Source of the DNA: Antedon mediterranea
Lineage: Eukaryota; Echinodermata; Crinoidea; Comatulida; Antedonidae
Assembly (NCBI RefSeq): GCF_964355755.1
Contig: NC_092670.1
Location: 8,925,201 to 8,989,200, forward strand
DNA length: 64,000 nt
Reading direction: 5' to 3'
Made by a program: the position numbers and the translations under genes. Shown here one piece after another: positions 20,644 to 33,178 of the stretch; position 1 is the first letter of the stretch, and every line of letters starts with the position of its first letter. The notes under the pieces were generated by a model. The model was not told the origin of the DNA and did not search any database. It was given only the letters and a program-made list of their open reading frames with translations.

Positions 20644-21960
20644 GGGTGTCACGAAAGCTCAGACCACGAAAGCTCAGACCCCCTAAGACCTAAGATCACG
20701 AAAGCTAAGACCCAACACCTAAGATTACAAATACTAAGATATACTACAGCTTAAAAACAATACTTGTTTATCCATACATAATTTTAAACACAGTAGGTTT
20801 CATTTATTACCATAAATATAATTTAATACTACCGCAAAACATAGATAAACTCACATTATTTTCGCCCGTTGAGTAAATGTATATTTTTTCTTTACAACAA
20901 ACAAACTTGACGGGTTGTTTGTTGGTATATATTTACTCCATTGTGTTGGTTCAGAGGATGTTTTTCTTACGCACCTGCCTTTCTTGTATTTTGACTCCAA
21001 ATTTGTTGACTAACTTTATCCTGAACACCACACATTAAAATTAGGACTTATAAGTACTTTCAGAAGGAGAAACACATAATAACAAATAAATAAATCCTTT
21101 AAATTGATGATTTTACAGATGTGTTTCTTTGTATACTGTAATGTAACTCCTCGAGCTCCCCCCATCCTGAATACCACAGCTTAGAATTAGTAGGCCTACT
21201 TTAATGAAGAAAAATCACATAAAAGTAACAATAAATCCATTAAATTGGTGATTTTACAGACGTTGTTTTTCTCGCATTTCGCACAATCAATGTTCAATAT
21301 TTTGGTTTCTATGGAACGCCAAAAGAGCAAAATTAATTAGAGGGCTAAAAACTCTGTGGAATCCATTTATATTTAACGCATTATTTGGTGAAAATCAAGT
21401 ACAATTTCAATAGATTTTGTCACTGTCAGTAAGGAAAAATGTTACTGTTGATAATGTACACGGTTTCGTTAACCTTTTAAAGAATAAAATAGAAAAATTC
21501 ATCATAATATCCTTAGTAGGATGTCCTAGGTCTAGACTAGGTAGTGATGTTGATTTAGGATCGATTATTATTCTTTGAAGAAAACAGAACAGTATCAGCA
21601 GTAACATATTACAACATTTTTATTGACAAATTAACAAATATATTGAAATAAAACGTGTTTTTCACCAATAAATGCATGAGAAATTGACGCATTCTACTGA
21701 GTTTTAGTCCTCTATTATCGTTGCTCTTTTGGCGCTCCATAGAAACAAAAATATTGAACATTGAATAAGTGAAATTCGCGAACAGTGTGCGAGAAACACG
21801 CCTGTAAAATCATTAATTTAAGGATTTATTTGTTACTTTTTATGTGATTCTTTCATTAAAGTACTCATGAGGTATACTTCTAAGGTGTGGTATTCACACG
21901 ATAAAGTTAGTTATCAAATTTGGAGTAAAAATACAAGCGAAGGAAACTAGCGCCACGTTT
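20644..21960 (-). mobile_element. MULE-type element fragments, chimeric
   Basis: 20644-21167 is an inverted half-element from the terminal repeat (GGGTGTCACGAAAGC) to a C-run beside GAGCTC, nearly identical to 10331-10859. It joins directly to an older fragment (21168-21360) matching positions about 7180-7400 of the complete element, followed by unrelated sequence. At about 21709-21960 a piece of the opposite arm appears in reverse orientation, without its end. The simplest reading is a young half-element placed in or beside an old damaged copy. Confidence 0.65.
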
Positions 21961-22998
21961 ATTAGTACGTACATGGACAACAATAAATAAAAATCGTTCG
22001 TAATATACTTAGCTTACTAAAACAGGAATAGTGTATCATTATTAAATATTACACCAATTATTATTATATCAAAATTGATTAAATTATTTTCTACATAGGC
22101 CTCTTATCTAGGTTAGGGCTAAGCATAATAAAAATTATTAGCTAAAGTTTAATTTTAGGCCTAGTATTACAATTGTCCGACGTAAGTCTTTTTTCACACG
22201 CGCTCCAGAATTCTGTCGCAATTTTTTTCTTTGCGGCATGTTATTGGATCGGCATATCAGTTACCTTTTATTCACCGCCAGTTATTGAACTTGTCCTGGC
22301 AATCGCTGTTCACCTTATTTGCGAGAGAGGTACACGTGTTGTTCCTAGAGAATGGAATGTCAAAAATGTCTTTGGCACGCCGCTCAGAGAGAAGTCTGTG
22401 CGTTGCTGCTGAAACCACGTGCTATAGTAGGGGAATGCACCACAATCCTCTGAGCTGAGGGCTGAATCATTCCGCTACCTGCTAATAGTAAAGAGGGATT
22501 TTCCATCTCTCGGGTCTACCGGATCTAGGCGCAGGGGTGTGACAAAATATTATTTTCACTCTGCTATGTTCGAGAGACATGTGAGTGAACACGCTCGAAA
22601 TGCCAACAAACATTGCAGTCATTTGATGAGTGTGTCGCTATAACAATTATTGTTTATCGAAAGTTGAAGACTGTCGTTCAGATTTTTTAACCGTAGTTTG
22701 GGCACTTTTGTAAAAGTAAAATTTGACACGATATGACTTGAATGAAAAAAACAATCGTTACATAAAAATAAACAACATGATGAGTGTATACACGAATCTA
22801 TTTAGATACGCTTGTATCGATTGATTATTAGGCCTATAATATAGCATAATAGCACGTTAAGATATGCCTCGCACCTTTTTGAAATTGTAAACTATATGCC
22901 TCGCACTTTTGGAAATGATAAAATGATGCCTCGCACAAATATTTGGCATGCCTCGCTTGCCTCGCACTTTGTCAACACTCTATCGTATCGCAGTTATA
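21961..22998. other. No gene seen; short ATGCCTCGCAC repeats
   Basis: No convincing gene. At 22863-22970 the motif ATGCCTCGCAC recurs three to four times with AT-rich spacers, then GCATGCCTCGCTTGCCTCGC. The two short overlapping open frames near 22173-22458 have no recognisable features. Confidence 0.35.
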
Positions 22999-23480
22999 AG
23001 ACCGGCAGCCCAGAGACATTTGGTTAGATGAGCTAGGTACCAATATCTAACTATTTGAGTGTGTTGGGGGTCACTTGAAGTGAATGAAAATGGGAGTCTG
23101 CCGGGTACCCCCTGCTGCGTCTAGACCGGGGGGACCCCGAAACGTGCTAAAAAATCGGCACAGGCTAGATGAGAGAGATACCACCCAATTTTACCACCAT
23201 GGGATGCCCATTGGCATCCTTATAACAGTATCACAAACGACAGACTTTTTCTCTGCTGCAAAAGGCCCGCCAGACCCCCCGAGGGAGGGCCTAAAATGGG
23301 GTTAGCATAGATGAGTGAGGTACCACTCAAAATCAATTCCAAACGAACAAGTTGTGTTCATACAATACTAAATGGATAACAACAGACTAATTGTCTGCTG
23401 CACCGCAAGTGCCAGACACCCCAAAGTTAGACTAGAGGCCCCCCTTCCCCCAACTAACCCAGCTTAGATATTGTAGATAC

Positions 23481-23950
23481 CACCAGCAACCAATGTTATA
23501 TGATTTAGCACATTGTAAGCAATACCAAATGACCTATTACAGACTATCTGAACACTGCCCTGGCCCTGGCAGACCCCTCTAAAGTTAGACTAGAAACCCT
23601 CTTTCCCCAACTAGCCCAGCTTAGATATTGTAGATACCACCAGCAACCAATGTTATGATTTAGCACATTGTAAGCAATCACCAAATGACCTATTACAAAC
23701 TATCTGTACACTGCCTTGACCCTGGCAGACCCCTCTAAAGTTCGACTAGAGACTCCATTCCCCCAACTGGCCTAGCTTAGATATTGTTGATACCACCAGC
23801 AACCAATGTTATAATTATGATTTAGCACATTGTAAGCAATACAAAATGACCTATAACAGACTATCTGTACACTGCCTTGGCACTGGCAGACCCCTCTAAA
23901 GTTCCCCCATTTACCCCAAGTATATAGCCTACCTTAGATATTGTAGATAC
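23481..23950 (+). repeat. ~157-bp tandem units, left arm
   Basis: Three units, each starting CACCAGCAACCAATGTTAT and containing GATTTAGCACATTGTAAGCA, a GGCAGACCCCTCTAAAGT block and CTTAGATATTGTAGATAC. Starts at 23481, 23638 and 23794; the next partial unit is at 23951. Confidence 0.75.
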
Positions 23951-24498
23951 CACCAGCAGCAAAAAAATAACCACCCAAAACAACATGTTTAATTGAATAA
24001 AGTTTAACTTTAATCGAACTAACACAAAACAATTGAAAATATATCAATGACGATAAAATGACCATTACCATTCTAAAGGGGAAAATAGTTTAAGAGTTTC
24101 AATTAAAACTTATATAATTATAAGCCAAATATATATAACAAGTATGGATTCGGGTAAATTTAGCATTCCTTGCCTTTGGATGTCAAAGATACATCCGTCT
24201 GTAACTCTTGGACATATTTTGAGAGAAAGCTTAGTAATCACCCTAATCAAATTCAGGATGGTAGTAACTTAATCTAAAGTGATTTGATTAATTAATAGTG
24301 GGTAATTTTAAATGCTGTATATTATAATCTTAATCCTGTATTCATATGTATATATATATATTTATAAATCCAAAGGCAAATTACTGAAAAAATGACAATG
24401 CTGTGGGTATCAGTGGCTGGATCTCAATGGAGATACAAAAAAAAAGCGAAAAGCTAAATCAAAACGATAAAGTAAACAGCCAGAAAAGTTAGCAGAGC

Positions 24499-24530
24499 TT
24501 TCGCGCAACACTAGCCCTTCATCAGTGCAA
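24499..24530 (-). ncRNA. Hammerhead-ribozyme-like motif, left arm
   Basis: On the minus strand: CTGATGA, stem-loop-like AGGGCTAGTGTTGCGC, GAAA, then AGC-TCT-GCT that can form a tiny stem III ending in U-A. These are core hammerhead elements in order; such ribozymes are reported from Penelope-like elements. Stem II has one mismatch here and stem I pairing is weak, so activity is doubtful. Confidence 0.3.
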
Positions 24531-24984
24531 GTCTTATATAGATGCGTTGAGGCTGCAAACGTGCTCAATTGGAATCAAGAGCGAATATATATTTTTATAA
24601 AGTAGATGGAACACGGACGTCTACTACACGGTGTTTCACGTTAAACGATCTTCAGATAGACTGAACAATACCGTATCTCGATCGAAAAAAATATTAAAAA
24701 AAAAAATTATAAATATATATAATTTTTTTTTATGTACTTTATTTATGTAGATATGTAGTACTGTATCTATTAAAAAAGGTATTTGAACAAAATTAGAGAT
24801 CTCAATGAGATCCAAATTGACAATTGCCGCAAAATCCTCACTGAGTTTGACGTTGAAATTCACTCTAGAACTAAGAAGTTGAAAAGAGAACTTCCTGCAT
24901 CCTAGTTTCAAAACAAACTCAGGATTATCGCCAATGACTGCCGTAAACAATCAACGATAATGGCCCGAAGGGAACATCACAAAT

Positions 24985-26580
24985 TTGGTCTACCATGCAG
25001 ACTTGGTCATTTCAACACAAATGACTCTACCTTCGGATGACTTCAGGGCTTTTAGGAAACCCTGCAGAAGGTTCGTTGGGACATATAACAAGAATCAGAG
25101 CAACACCTCTGATTCAGTTGTTGAAATTGTCGACTTTCCGAAGGAGAGAAAAAACTTCCTTCCCGAGGACTTAAATTCTGCCCAAAACCAAGGCAGGTCG
25201 GCGCACAACAACTATCTTTGGATATAGAGTCTTTTTCTAGAAGATTACGATTACGTGAATATTTTGCTGATTCAGACACCACGCAAAACGAAGGCAACGT
25301 TAACAAATTTAAACCAAAAAGTTCCTGGAATCCACCTAAAAATCGTTGTCCAGCTTTAGAAACATTTATCCAGGCTATTGAGGAGGATGTACAAAACTAC
25401 GTCCCGAGTCCAGATAAACGTGACAATCTCAAAACAAGAGAGGCAGGCCATTGCCAAATTGCGTCAGCGTAATGATATCATCATTAAACCCGCTGATAAA
25501 GGTTCTGCCACTGTTGCTATGGACATCAAATTTTATTAAGAGGAATCCTTAAGACAGCTTCATTATATATCGTAAACTCACAACGGAACCCACCCCGGAA
25601 ATTGCGGATAAGGTGGCAAAATCTGTTTCTGTGATGGTAAAAAAAAACACTCCATCGATCCTAAGATTTACAGTTACCAAATCCACTAGTAGCGTTGATT
25701 TTGTGGACACTATAGTGACCATAGAAAATGGTACTCTCAAAACTGACCTATTCCGTAAACCCACTGATAAAAATATGTACCTGCTCCCTAGCAGTTGTCA
25801 TCCCCAACATTGTACTAAAAACATACCGAACAGTAAAGCATTACCTATCAGACGTATCTGTTCTTCAGATTTAGATTTTCAGAATCGTACCGAAGAACTA
25901 ACCGGACATCTCCGGAATAGAAATTACAAACCTATCAACCTAGGTTGCCTCCATTACGGGGCTATTAATTTATTGAGAAACATATGCCCATTCTACAGTC
26001 CACAGAACGTCTCAGGACTGTTTTTCCGGAACCACCCATTATTGCATTTCGTAGACCTCCCAACCTTCGTGATATATTAGTCAGATCCAAATGTAAGAGT
26101 GAAATTAACTCTCATGACAGTCAAAATTTGGGCAGTCACCTTTGCGGCAAATCTTGCAAAACTTGTTCATTGGTTGATTCTACTGAAAAATTTAAGAGTA
26201 ACCAAACTGGCCACATTTTTCGGATAAGACAATCAATTAATTGTCTAACCAAAAACGTCATTTATCTCATATACTGTAATATTTGTGGCAAACAGTACGT
26301 CGGAGAAACCAAAAACACTCTCCGTATGAGAATGACACAACACAGATCAGCTATCAACACATTAAAGCTTGTTCAACCTGTAGCCGAACATTTTAATTCA
26401 TCTGGTCACTCGATAACAAATTTCAGAGTTATTGCAATATTCCATGTGTCAAATGGAGCGACAAAACTTGCAAAGACAAGGAAAACCACTGGGAATTACA
26501 ACTTAAAACCACAAAACCTTTTGTACTTAACATTAGAAACATACTCCCAGGTTGGTAAAATTATTCCATTGTCTACCTAA
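24985..26580 (+). pseudogene. Penelope-like retroelement ORF, RT core deleted, GIY-YIG present
   Basis: Fragments in shifting frames (24985-25227, 25218-25472, 25540-26080, 25984-26580). The N-terminal part has the Penelope pattern SFSRRLRLREYF, then SSWNPPKNRCPALETFIQ. A thumb-like part follows (LKTDLFRKPTDKNMYLLP, then CHPQHCTKNIP and RRICS). At about 25640 the frame passes straight from the region before the palm to the part after it, so most of the RT catalytic core is missing. The C-terminal GIY-YIG domain (VIYLIYCNICGKQYVGETKN, with R-x3-H nearby) is intact in reading frame and ends at 26580. At least three frameshifts and one internal stop; not functional. Confidence 0.75.
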
Positions 26581-26616
26581 ATTTAAGTATCAATATTAAC
26601 CACCATTTAAGCTGTT

Positions 26617-26745
26617 TTTAGTCGCGTGGACGCGACTCTATAGTTCACTATGTCGGCGGTCGGTCGGTCTGTCGGTCTGTCTGTCGGTCCGGTATCACTA
26701 TGCGTTTTAGCACGCGACTTATGGCTGTTGGCCGTGTTTAGTTTC
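26617..26745 (+). repeat. GTCGGTCTGTC-rich repeat with palindromic start
   Basis: AGTCGCGTGGACGCGACT (a near-perfect palindrome), TATAGTTCACTATG, a (GTCGGTCTGTC)-type microsatellite, CCGGTATCACTATGC, then CACGCGAC and TGGCTGTTGGCC. The same order occurs in inverse orientation at 33049-33178 and in part at 34371 and 34908. No coding capacity; type unknown. Confidence 0.65.
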
Positions 26746-26890
26746 ATTCCAAAATTGTTTATACTGTATCTCTACCAAGCTACCTTCTTTGTTTTCTACT
26801 CTTATTCAGACTCCACCCTGTCTCCTTTTGTTGTATTTCTTTTATTCCTGTCCACCCAGGCAGCACTTGCCAGCTCTTATCCTTCACTTG

Positions 26891-26930
26891 CAATGATGAA
26901 GGGCTAGTGTTGCCCGAAAGCTCTGCTAAC
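26891..26930 (+). ncRNA. Hammerhead-ribozyme-like motif, right arm
   Basis: Mirror copy of the motif in the left arm: ATGATGA, AGGGCTAGTGTTGCCC (a perfect 4-bp stem II), GAAA, AGC-TCT-GCT-A. Here the first core base is A instead of C, which should abolish activity. Each arm therefore carries a different defect. Confidence 0.3.
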
Positions 26931-27484
26931 GTTTCTGGCTGTTTTACTTTAGCCTTTTGATTTAGCTTTTCACTTTTTTTTTGTATCTTTATTGAGATTC
27001 AGCCACTGATACCCACAGCATTGTCATTTTTTCAGTTATTTGCCTTTGGATTTATATATATAAATATATATAGAGGATTAAGATTATAATATACAGCATT
27101 TAAAATTACCAACTATTAATTAATCAAATCACTTTTGATTAAGTTACTACAATCCTGAATTTGATTAAGGTGATTACTAAGCTTTCTCTTAAAATAGGTT
27201 GCAAGAGTTACAGACGAATGTATCTTTGACATTCAAAGGCAAGGAATTCCAGATCCTCACAATTCTTAGCAGGAATGCTAAATTTACTCGAATCCGTACT
27301 TGTTTATATTTGGCTTATATAAGTTTGAAGTGAAACTCTTAAACTATTTTTCCCTTTAAAATGGTAATGGTCATTTTATCGTCATTGATGTGATATATTT
27401 TCAATTGTTTTGTGTTAGTTCGATTAAAGTTAAACTTTATTCAATTAAATATGTTGTTTTGTGTGGTTTTTTTGTTGGTATCTA

Positions 27485-27965
27485 CAATATCTAAGGATAT
27501 ACTTGGGGTAAATGGGGGAACTTTAGAGGGGTCTGCCAGTGCCAAGGCAGTGTACAGATAGTCTGTTATAGGTCATTTGATATTGCTTACAATGTGCTAA
27601 ATCATAATTATAACATTGGTTGCTGGTGGTATCTACAATATCTAAGCTAGGCCAGTTGGGGGAATGGAGTCTCTAGTCGAACTTTAGAGGGTCTGCCAGG
27701 GCCAAGGCAGTGTACAGATAGTTTGTAATAGGTCATTTGGTGATTGCTTACAATGTGCTAAATCATATAACATTGGTTGCTGGTGGTATCTACAATATCT
27801 AAGCTGGGCTAGTTGGGGAAAGAGGGGTCTCTAGTCTAACTTTAGAGGGGTCTGCCAGGGCCAGGGCAGTGTTCAGATAGTCTGTAATTATAGGTCATTT
27901 GGTATTGCCTACATGTGCTAAATCATATAACATTGGTTGCTGGTGGTATCTACAATATCTAAGCT
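27485..27965 (-). repeat. ~157-bp tandem units, right arm
   Basis: Inverse counterpart of 23481-23950: units end with ACATTGGTTGCTGGTGGTATC and contain TTAGAGGGGTCTGCCA. About three units; their number matches the left arm. Confidence 0.7.
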
Positions 27966-28423
27966 GGGTTAGTTGGGGGAAGGGGGGCCTAACTTTAGGG
28001 TGTCTGGCACTTGCGGTGCAGCAGACAATTAGTCTGTTGTTATCCATTTAGTATTGTATGAACACAACTTGTTCGTTTGGAATTGATTTTGAGTGGTACC
28101 TCATCACTCATCTATGCTAACCCCATTTTAGGCCCTCCCTCGGGGGGTCTGGCGGGCCTTTTGCAGCAGAGAAAAAGTCTGTCGTTTGTGATACTGTTAT
28201 AAGGATGCCAATGGGCATCCCATGGTGGTAAAATTAGGTGGTATCTCTCTCATCTAACCTGTGCCGATTTTTTAGCACGTTTCGGGGTCCCCCCGGTCTA
28301 GACGCAGCAGGGGGTACCCGGCAGACTCCCATTTTCATTCACTTCAAGTGACCCCCAACACACTCAAATAGTCAGATATTGGTACCTAGCTCATCTAACC
28401 AAATGTCTCTGGGCTGCCGGTCT

Positions 28424-29162
28424 ATTAGTTGCGTATTCGCTTCTTGTTGCTATACGCTTGGGTGCACACGGAACAACACATTTACTGATGAATTATTCAT
28501 GTTTATTTTGTGACGTTTCATGAGGGGGTCCCCAACTTATGTACGAAAAAAAAAATCGCGCGCGGGTCAGCCATTTAAAATTTTACTGAGAAGATCGAGT
28601 TAAGACTATATATATTTAGGAACCATGGCGGTACGGTAACTTTTATATTTTTTAGGCCCCCAACAAAGTATGATCGCCACGAACCACGCACTTCATAGCG
28701 TCACAAGAAAGCGCTAGGCCCCCTAAACATTCCATCGCGTGGTGAATTGCCGCATCTCCCATTGTCGCTATGGCGTGACGTAGCTCAAGTCGGACTTGCG
28801 CGAAGAAAATAATGTAATTTGTATACAGTTGTAAATAAAGATGATTTTCATTATTATAATTTATACCAATGTATATTTAATTAAGCTAATATAAATATAG
28901 ATATTTCATTCATCAATATCTGGCCAATATAACAACTCAATGATTGTTACGTTTTTTATAAACATCGTTTAAAAACCATTTAGTCGACCATTTAGTCTGC
29001 CCCCTCCAGGACTAAAAAAATCGATCAAAATCCGTCTCGATTTAGTCGAGGTTGGCCTGATTTAGTCGGTGATTTAGTTGAAGTTCGGTTTATGAATTAA
29101 AATGACGTCATTTTTTAAGTTTTAGCTCGAACTACGACTAAAGTCCGGTTTAAGAATACGGG
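28424..29162. other. No gene seen between two elements
   Basis: AT-rich flank with a GC-richer part at 28670-28800. Near 28982-29150 the motif GATTTAGTCG/TTTAGTCGA recurs several times at irregular spacing. No coding region recognised. Confidence 0.35.
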
Positions 29163-29205
29163 CGTAAGTACGAAAGCCCATTAATGCCATTTGAAGTATA
29201 TGTTT

Positions 29206-29957
29206 TTCGAACGTAATCCGTTCTAACGAATTAGTAATTCGTTTGAACGGATTAATAATCTGTTCAAACGAATTAGTAATCCGTTCAAACGAATTGCAAC
29301 ATATACAACAAGTGCCATTTAAAGTATATGTTGTAATTCGTTTAAACGGATTACTAATCCGTTCAAACGAATTACTAATTTGTTTAAACGGATTACTAAT
29401 TTGTTCAAACGAATTACTAATTCGTTCAAACGAATTACTAATTTGTTTAAACGGATTACTAATTTGTTTAAACGAATTAATAATTTGTTTAAACGGATTA
29501 CTAATTCGTTCAAACGAATTAGTAATCCGTTTAAACAAATTAGTAATTTGTTTAAACAAATTAATAATTTGTTTAAACAAATTAATAATTTGTTTAAACA
29601 AATTAATAATTTGTTTAAACGGATTACTAATTTGTTCAAACGAATTACTAATTTGTTTAAACGAATTAGTAATTCGTTTAAACAAATTACTAATTCGTTT
29701 AAACAAATTAGTAATTCGTTCAAACGGATTAGTAATTCGTTTAAACGAATTAGTAATTTGTTTAAACGAATTACTAATTCGTTTAAACAAATTAGTAATT
29801 CGTTTAAACGAATTACTAATCCGTTTGAACAAATTAGTAATCCGTTTAAACGAATTAGTAATTCGTTCAAACAAATTACTAATTTGATTAAACAAATTAC
29901 TAATTCGTTTAAACGGATTACTATCAGATTAGTAATTCGTTCGAACGGAATATTCAC
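29206..29957. repeat. Left terminal array of 21-bp palindromic units
   Basis: Units of 21 bp such as CGAATTACTAATTCGTTCAAA alternate in both orientations (variants with CCG, TTG or TCG, and GTTTAAAC or GTTCAAAC). Because 21 is a multiple of three and stops are rare in either orientation, long open frames with seven-residue periods (LFKRITN, LIRLNEL) appear on both strands; they are by-products. A non-array segment with ACATATACAACAAGTGCC interrupts it near 29295-29335. Confidence 0.85.
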
Positions 29958-31057
29958 TCATTAGTTGAGGGCGCAATTTACCAAACTTTTGACACTACTT
30001 TTACACCACCACCAGTACCGTACGTAGTACCGCGTGTTGGTGTTGGTTGTTCTTATTAAAGTTGTTTGGTAAGTGTATTATTATTATTGTTATTATTAGT
30101 GTTATTGTTATGAAACTATTAACGAATTAAATGTTACAGCATAGTAGCCTAGGTGTTAATTTTTTTCACGCTGCTGCTCTAGCCCGCTACGTCCCATTAG
30201 GACTACTCAATCAGAAGCTAAAGCAGGCAGCAGTTATAGTATCTAAGGATGACAGAAATGCGAAAATGGAAACTCCACTTTAATTTATTGATTCCAGCTG
30301 CTACAACCAAAAAACGTCTGGGAAAAGAGTCTATTAAGACATGTCATGCTAAAATTACAAATCCCAAAGCATTTCTTGTATTTGACTATAATACTGACTT
30401 TTGACTGTAATTCACTGTCAGATATTCATTGAATTATTATCAAAACAGTCCATTAAAGTTTGTGTTTGAAATAGGATACTTCACACTTGAAATATCTAGG
30501 TTGATGAAGTGACCTCCAGACTTGACCTTAGCAATAAAAAATTAACTAAAGTGACAGAAATTGAGTATTCACTTCTGTAACCAAAAAATAATATTTATTC
30601 ACATATAAAAAGAGAAAAGAAACCACAATTTAAGTATTTGTTGCTTTAAATTACCCTTTTTTCAGGGAAAATAACTATTATGTGACAATAAAATGACACA
30701 TTCAAAAACAAATTTGAAATAAAAAATATGTGTCAATAAGCGAGCAGCGTTTTTTGTAAGGAATATTTCTTGTTTATTCAACTTCTCACTAACTCTGTTA
30801 GTGAAGAATCTGGACCAACACCTTTAAAACGGTCCAGTCCCAACTGTGCGTGTTATGCCCAACTCAAGCTCGACAGTATAGACCTGTTGTTTATTTGACT
30901 AGTAGTAACAGTTATCCTTACAGGCCTATGTCTAAAAAATTGTAACAATAAACAATAATAATTGATTTAGATAATGAAAATAACCGTAATCGCTAACCAT
31001 TTTGTTTGTTTATTTGATAGAATCTTGATTAATTCGTATGCGTTCAAGGACACAAGT

Positions 31058-32302
31058 ATGGAAAATAGAAATCTTATTCGATTATATTTCCATTTTGGTT
31101 TAAATTATGAAGAGATAATTGAACGCATGTTTATGGAACATGACGTCCTGTTGAGTGTGCGAACTCTAAAGCGAAGACTTAAGGAAATGAGTCTTTTTCG
31201 GAGAAAATATCATTCGGATATACTAGATGTTGCGATGTTTATTGAGGATCAAATAAATGCATCAGGTCAATTACACGGGTACAGATGGATGCACATGCGA
31301 TGTAAACAAAATGGCTTAAACGTTGACAAGGAGACGGTCCGTATCATTTTGGGTGTTTTAGATCCGGATGGAGTTGCTCTAAGGAGAAGAAAACGACTAC
31401 AGAGGCGACGTTATTTGGTACCAGGCTCGAACTTCATGTGGCATATAGACTCGTATGATAAACTGAAACCTTATGGTATATGCATCAATGGATGTATTGA
31501 TGGTTTTTCTAGACGTGTAATATGGTTAGAGGCTAACTCAACTAGTAGTGATCCTAAGGTAATAGCCGGATATTATATACAAGCTGTTAGAAATTATATG
31601 GGTTGTCCCAAATTTATACGAACCGACTTTGGAACAGAAAATTCAGTTGTCGGTTCGATGCAACAGTTTCTATCGAAAGAAAATAGCAGTTTCATCCGTG
31701 GTACAAGTCAACATAATCAAAGAATAGAGAGTTGGTGGAGTATTCTTCGAAAACACTGTGCACAGTTCTGGATGAATGTATTTAAACAATTAAAAAATGA
31801 TGGAAGGTTTGATGGTGGCCACATCGACAAGTCGTTGATACAGTTTTGCTTCATGAAACTTATTCAGGTAAATTCATACAATTCGAAACAAACAATTGTT
31901 CATTCATGATTTTTAAACTAGCAGATAATTAACATAAACTAGTCAAGTGAATATTTGGTTTATTATTCTTCTCAGAAAGAACTTGACATAATTGTAAACG
32001 AATGGAATGCCCACCGTATTGCAAAATCAAGAAACTGTCACGGGCCTTTTGGAAGGCCCGAAATGATGTATACCATGCCTCATCTTTATGGAGGAGAAGA
32101 ATTCATTGTAGGTGTTGAAGCTGATGAAATTGATGTATGTGGTACTGAATGTACTTTTAAATGTCGAATTCCTTGTGATAAAGATGTCTTTGACCTGTCT
32201 TCAATTCTGATAGAAGAAAGGCAATTAACAATACCAACAAGTTGTGACGAAGGATTGCAACTGTACAACAGTTTAAGAAACATACTTTTAGAAATTGTTT
32301 GA
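31058..32302 (+). CDS. DDE integrase-type transposase, two exons
   Basis: Exon 1 is 31058-31867, exon 2 31977-32302. The join ATTCAG/GTAAAT ... TTCTCAG/AAAGAA is phase 0. The ATG at 31058 (MENRNLIRLYFHFGLNYEEI) is chosen as the first that starts a helical N-terminal domain; the frame is open to 30974, but the extra residues look unlike protein. The catalytic triad candidates are D131 (WHIDSYDKL), D190 (IRTDFGTENS) and E224 (QHNQRIESWW), with 33 residues between the last two, close to the DD35E spacing of retroviral/IS3 integrases. The N-terminus has a helix-turn-helix-like part (LSVRTLKRRLKEM). Exon 2 adds NEWNAHRIAKSRN and a polar tail. Both exons are intact, so this copy may encode a working protein. 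Confidence 0.8.
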
Positions 32303-33048
32303 TCGTTGTGTTTAAACATTATACTTTCATAGAATCTGTTTCTTAAGTAGGCCTACCTTTTGGCCCATGCAATTATATTTTTGGCCAACACAATTGTAAA
32401 CAACGTTCCTGTCTATTCTGTTTTATTGTAAAATCATTAAGTTGTAATGACAAAAAAAAAACAGTAAAGCAATCAGTTTATATTTTTATGTTTAAATAAA
32501 GCAGGCAAATTTAAAATGATTATTGGACTATTTCTTTCCCAACATCCTAATATGTACGGTAAATTGTATTCATTAGTATGAATTTAATTTCTGTAGTGGT
32601 TCTCGGTATATTCAATTTTTTTTTAAATATAGGCCTATATTTTTAAAACTGTAATGTTGCATCTATTCAATAATGAAATGTAACTGTCTATTATATTACT
32701 GTATGTGTGACTTATTTCTCCCAAAACAACAAATATGAGGGCGTTTAAATGCTCTAATTGCGGTATAACAAAGGTACTCCGAACGTCATAAAGCCGTAAT
32801 TAGAGAATCACGGTGTTGTAATTATGACGCCTATACATTTTTATGGGGTTAGGAATCTATTGGTTTCTGCCCTCAGCATCATTATCATTTTGATTGTTAA
32901 AACTATCTGTCAACAATGTAAATATATAAAACTGTAAAAATGCAATAAATTCATATCAATGTACACAAGAAATGATAACGGTAGAATCACATAAAATAAA
33001 AACTGACGACACCAAAAGTAATGGTACTTGTTTGACTATTAGATTAAA

Positions 33049-33178
33049 CAAGGCCAACAGCCATTAGGTCGCGTGCTACAATGCATAGTGATACCGGACC
33101 GACAGACAGACAGACAGACAGACCGACCGACCAACCGACCGACATAGTGAACTATAGAGTCGCGTCCACGCGACTAAA
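33049..33178 (-). repeat. GTCGGTCTGTC-rich repeat, inverse copy
   Basis: Inverse of the unit at 26617-26745: GGCCAACAGCCATTAGGTCG, TGCATAGTGATACCGG, (ACCGACAGACAG)-type microsatellite, CATAGTGAACTATAGAGTCG, CGTCCACGCGACT. This is the best-preserved copy. Confidence 0.7.

Larger units (their letters stand above)
22999..28423. mobile_element. Penelope-like element within 1.5-kb inverted arms
   Basis: The left arm (22999 to about 24532) and right arm (about 26886-28423) are long inverted repeats starting AGACCGGCAGCCCAGAGACA. Each contains a block of ~157-bp tandem units. Between the arms lies a broken Penelope-like coding region with a GIY-YIG endonuclease domain. Terminal repeats in inverted arrangement are known for Penelope-like elements. 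I found no clear target-site duplication. A smaller foldback of the same arm sequence lies at 59689-60235. Confidence 0.75.

Noticed and set aside
24636-24950. 104-codon minus-strand frame in the Penelope element
   Set aside because: It is antisense to the start of the element's coding region, and its sequence is low-complexity at one end.
25549-25764. Minus-strand frame opposite the Penelope thumb region
   Set aside because: Shadow of the recognisable plus-strand thumb-like sequence.
29122-29964. Long open frames on both strands encoding heptad repeats such as LFKRITN
   Set aside because: They result from 21-bp palindromic units, which keep every frame in phase. The same frames appear at 41226-43506 in all array copies and show no codon preference.
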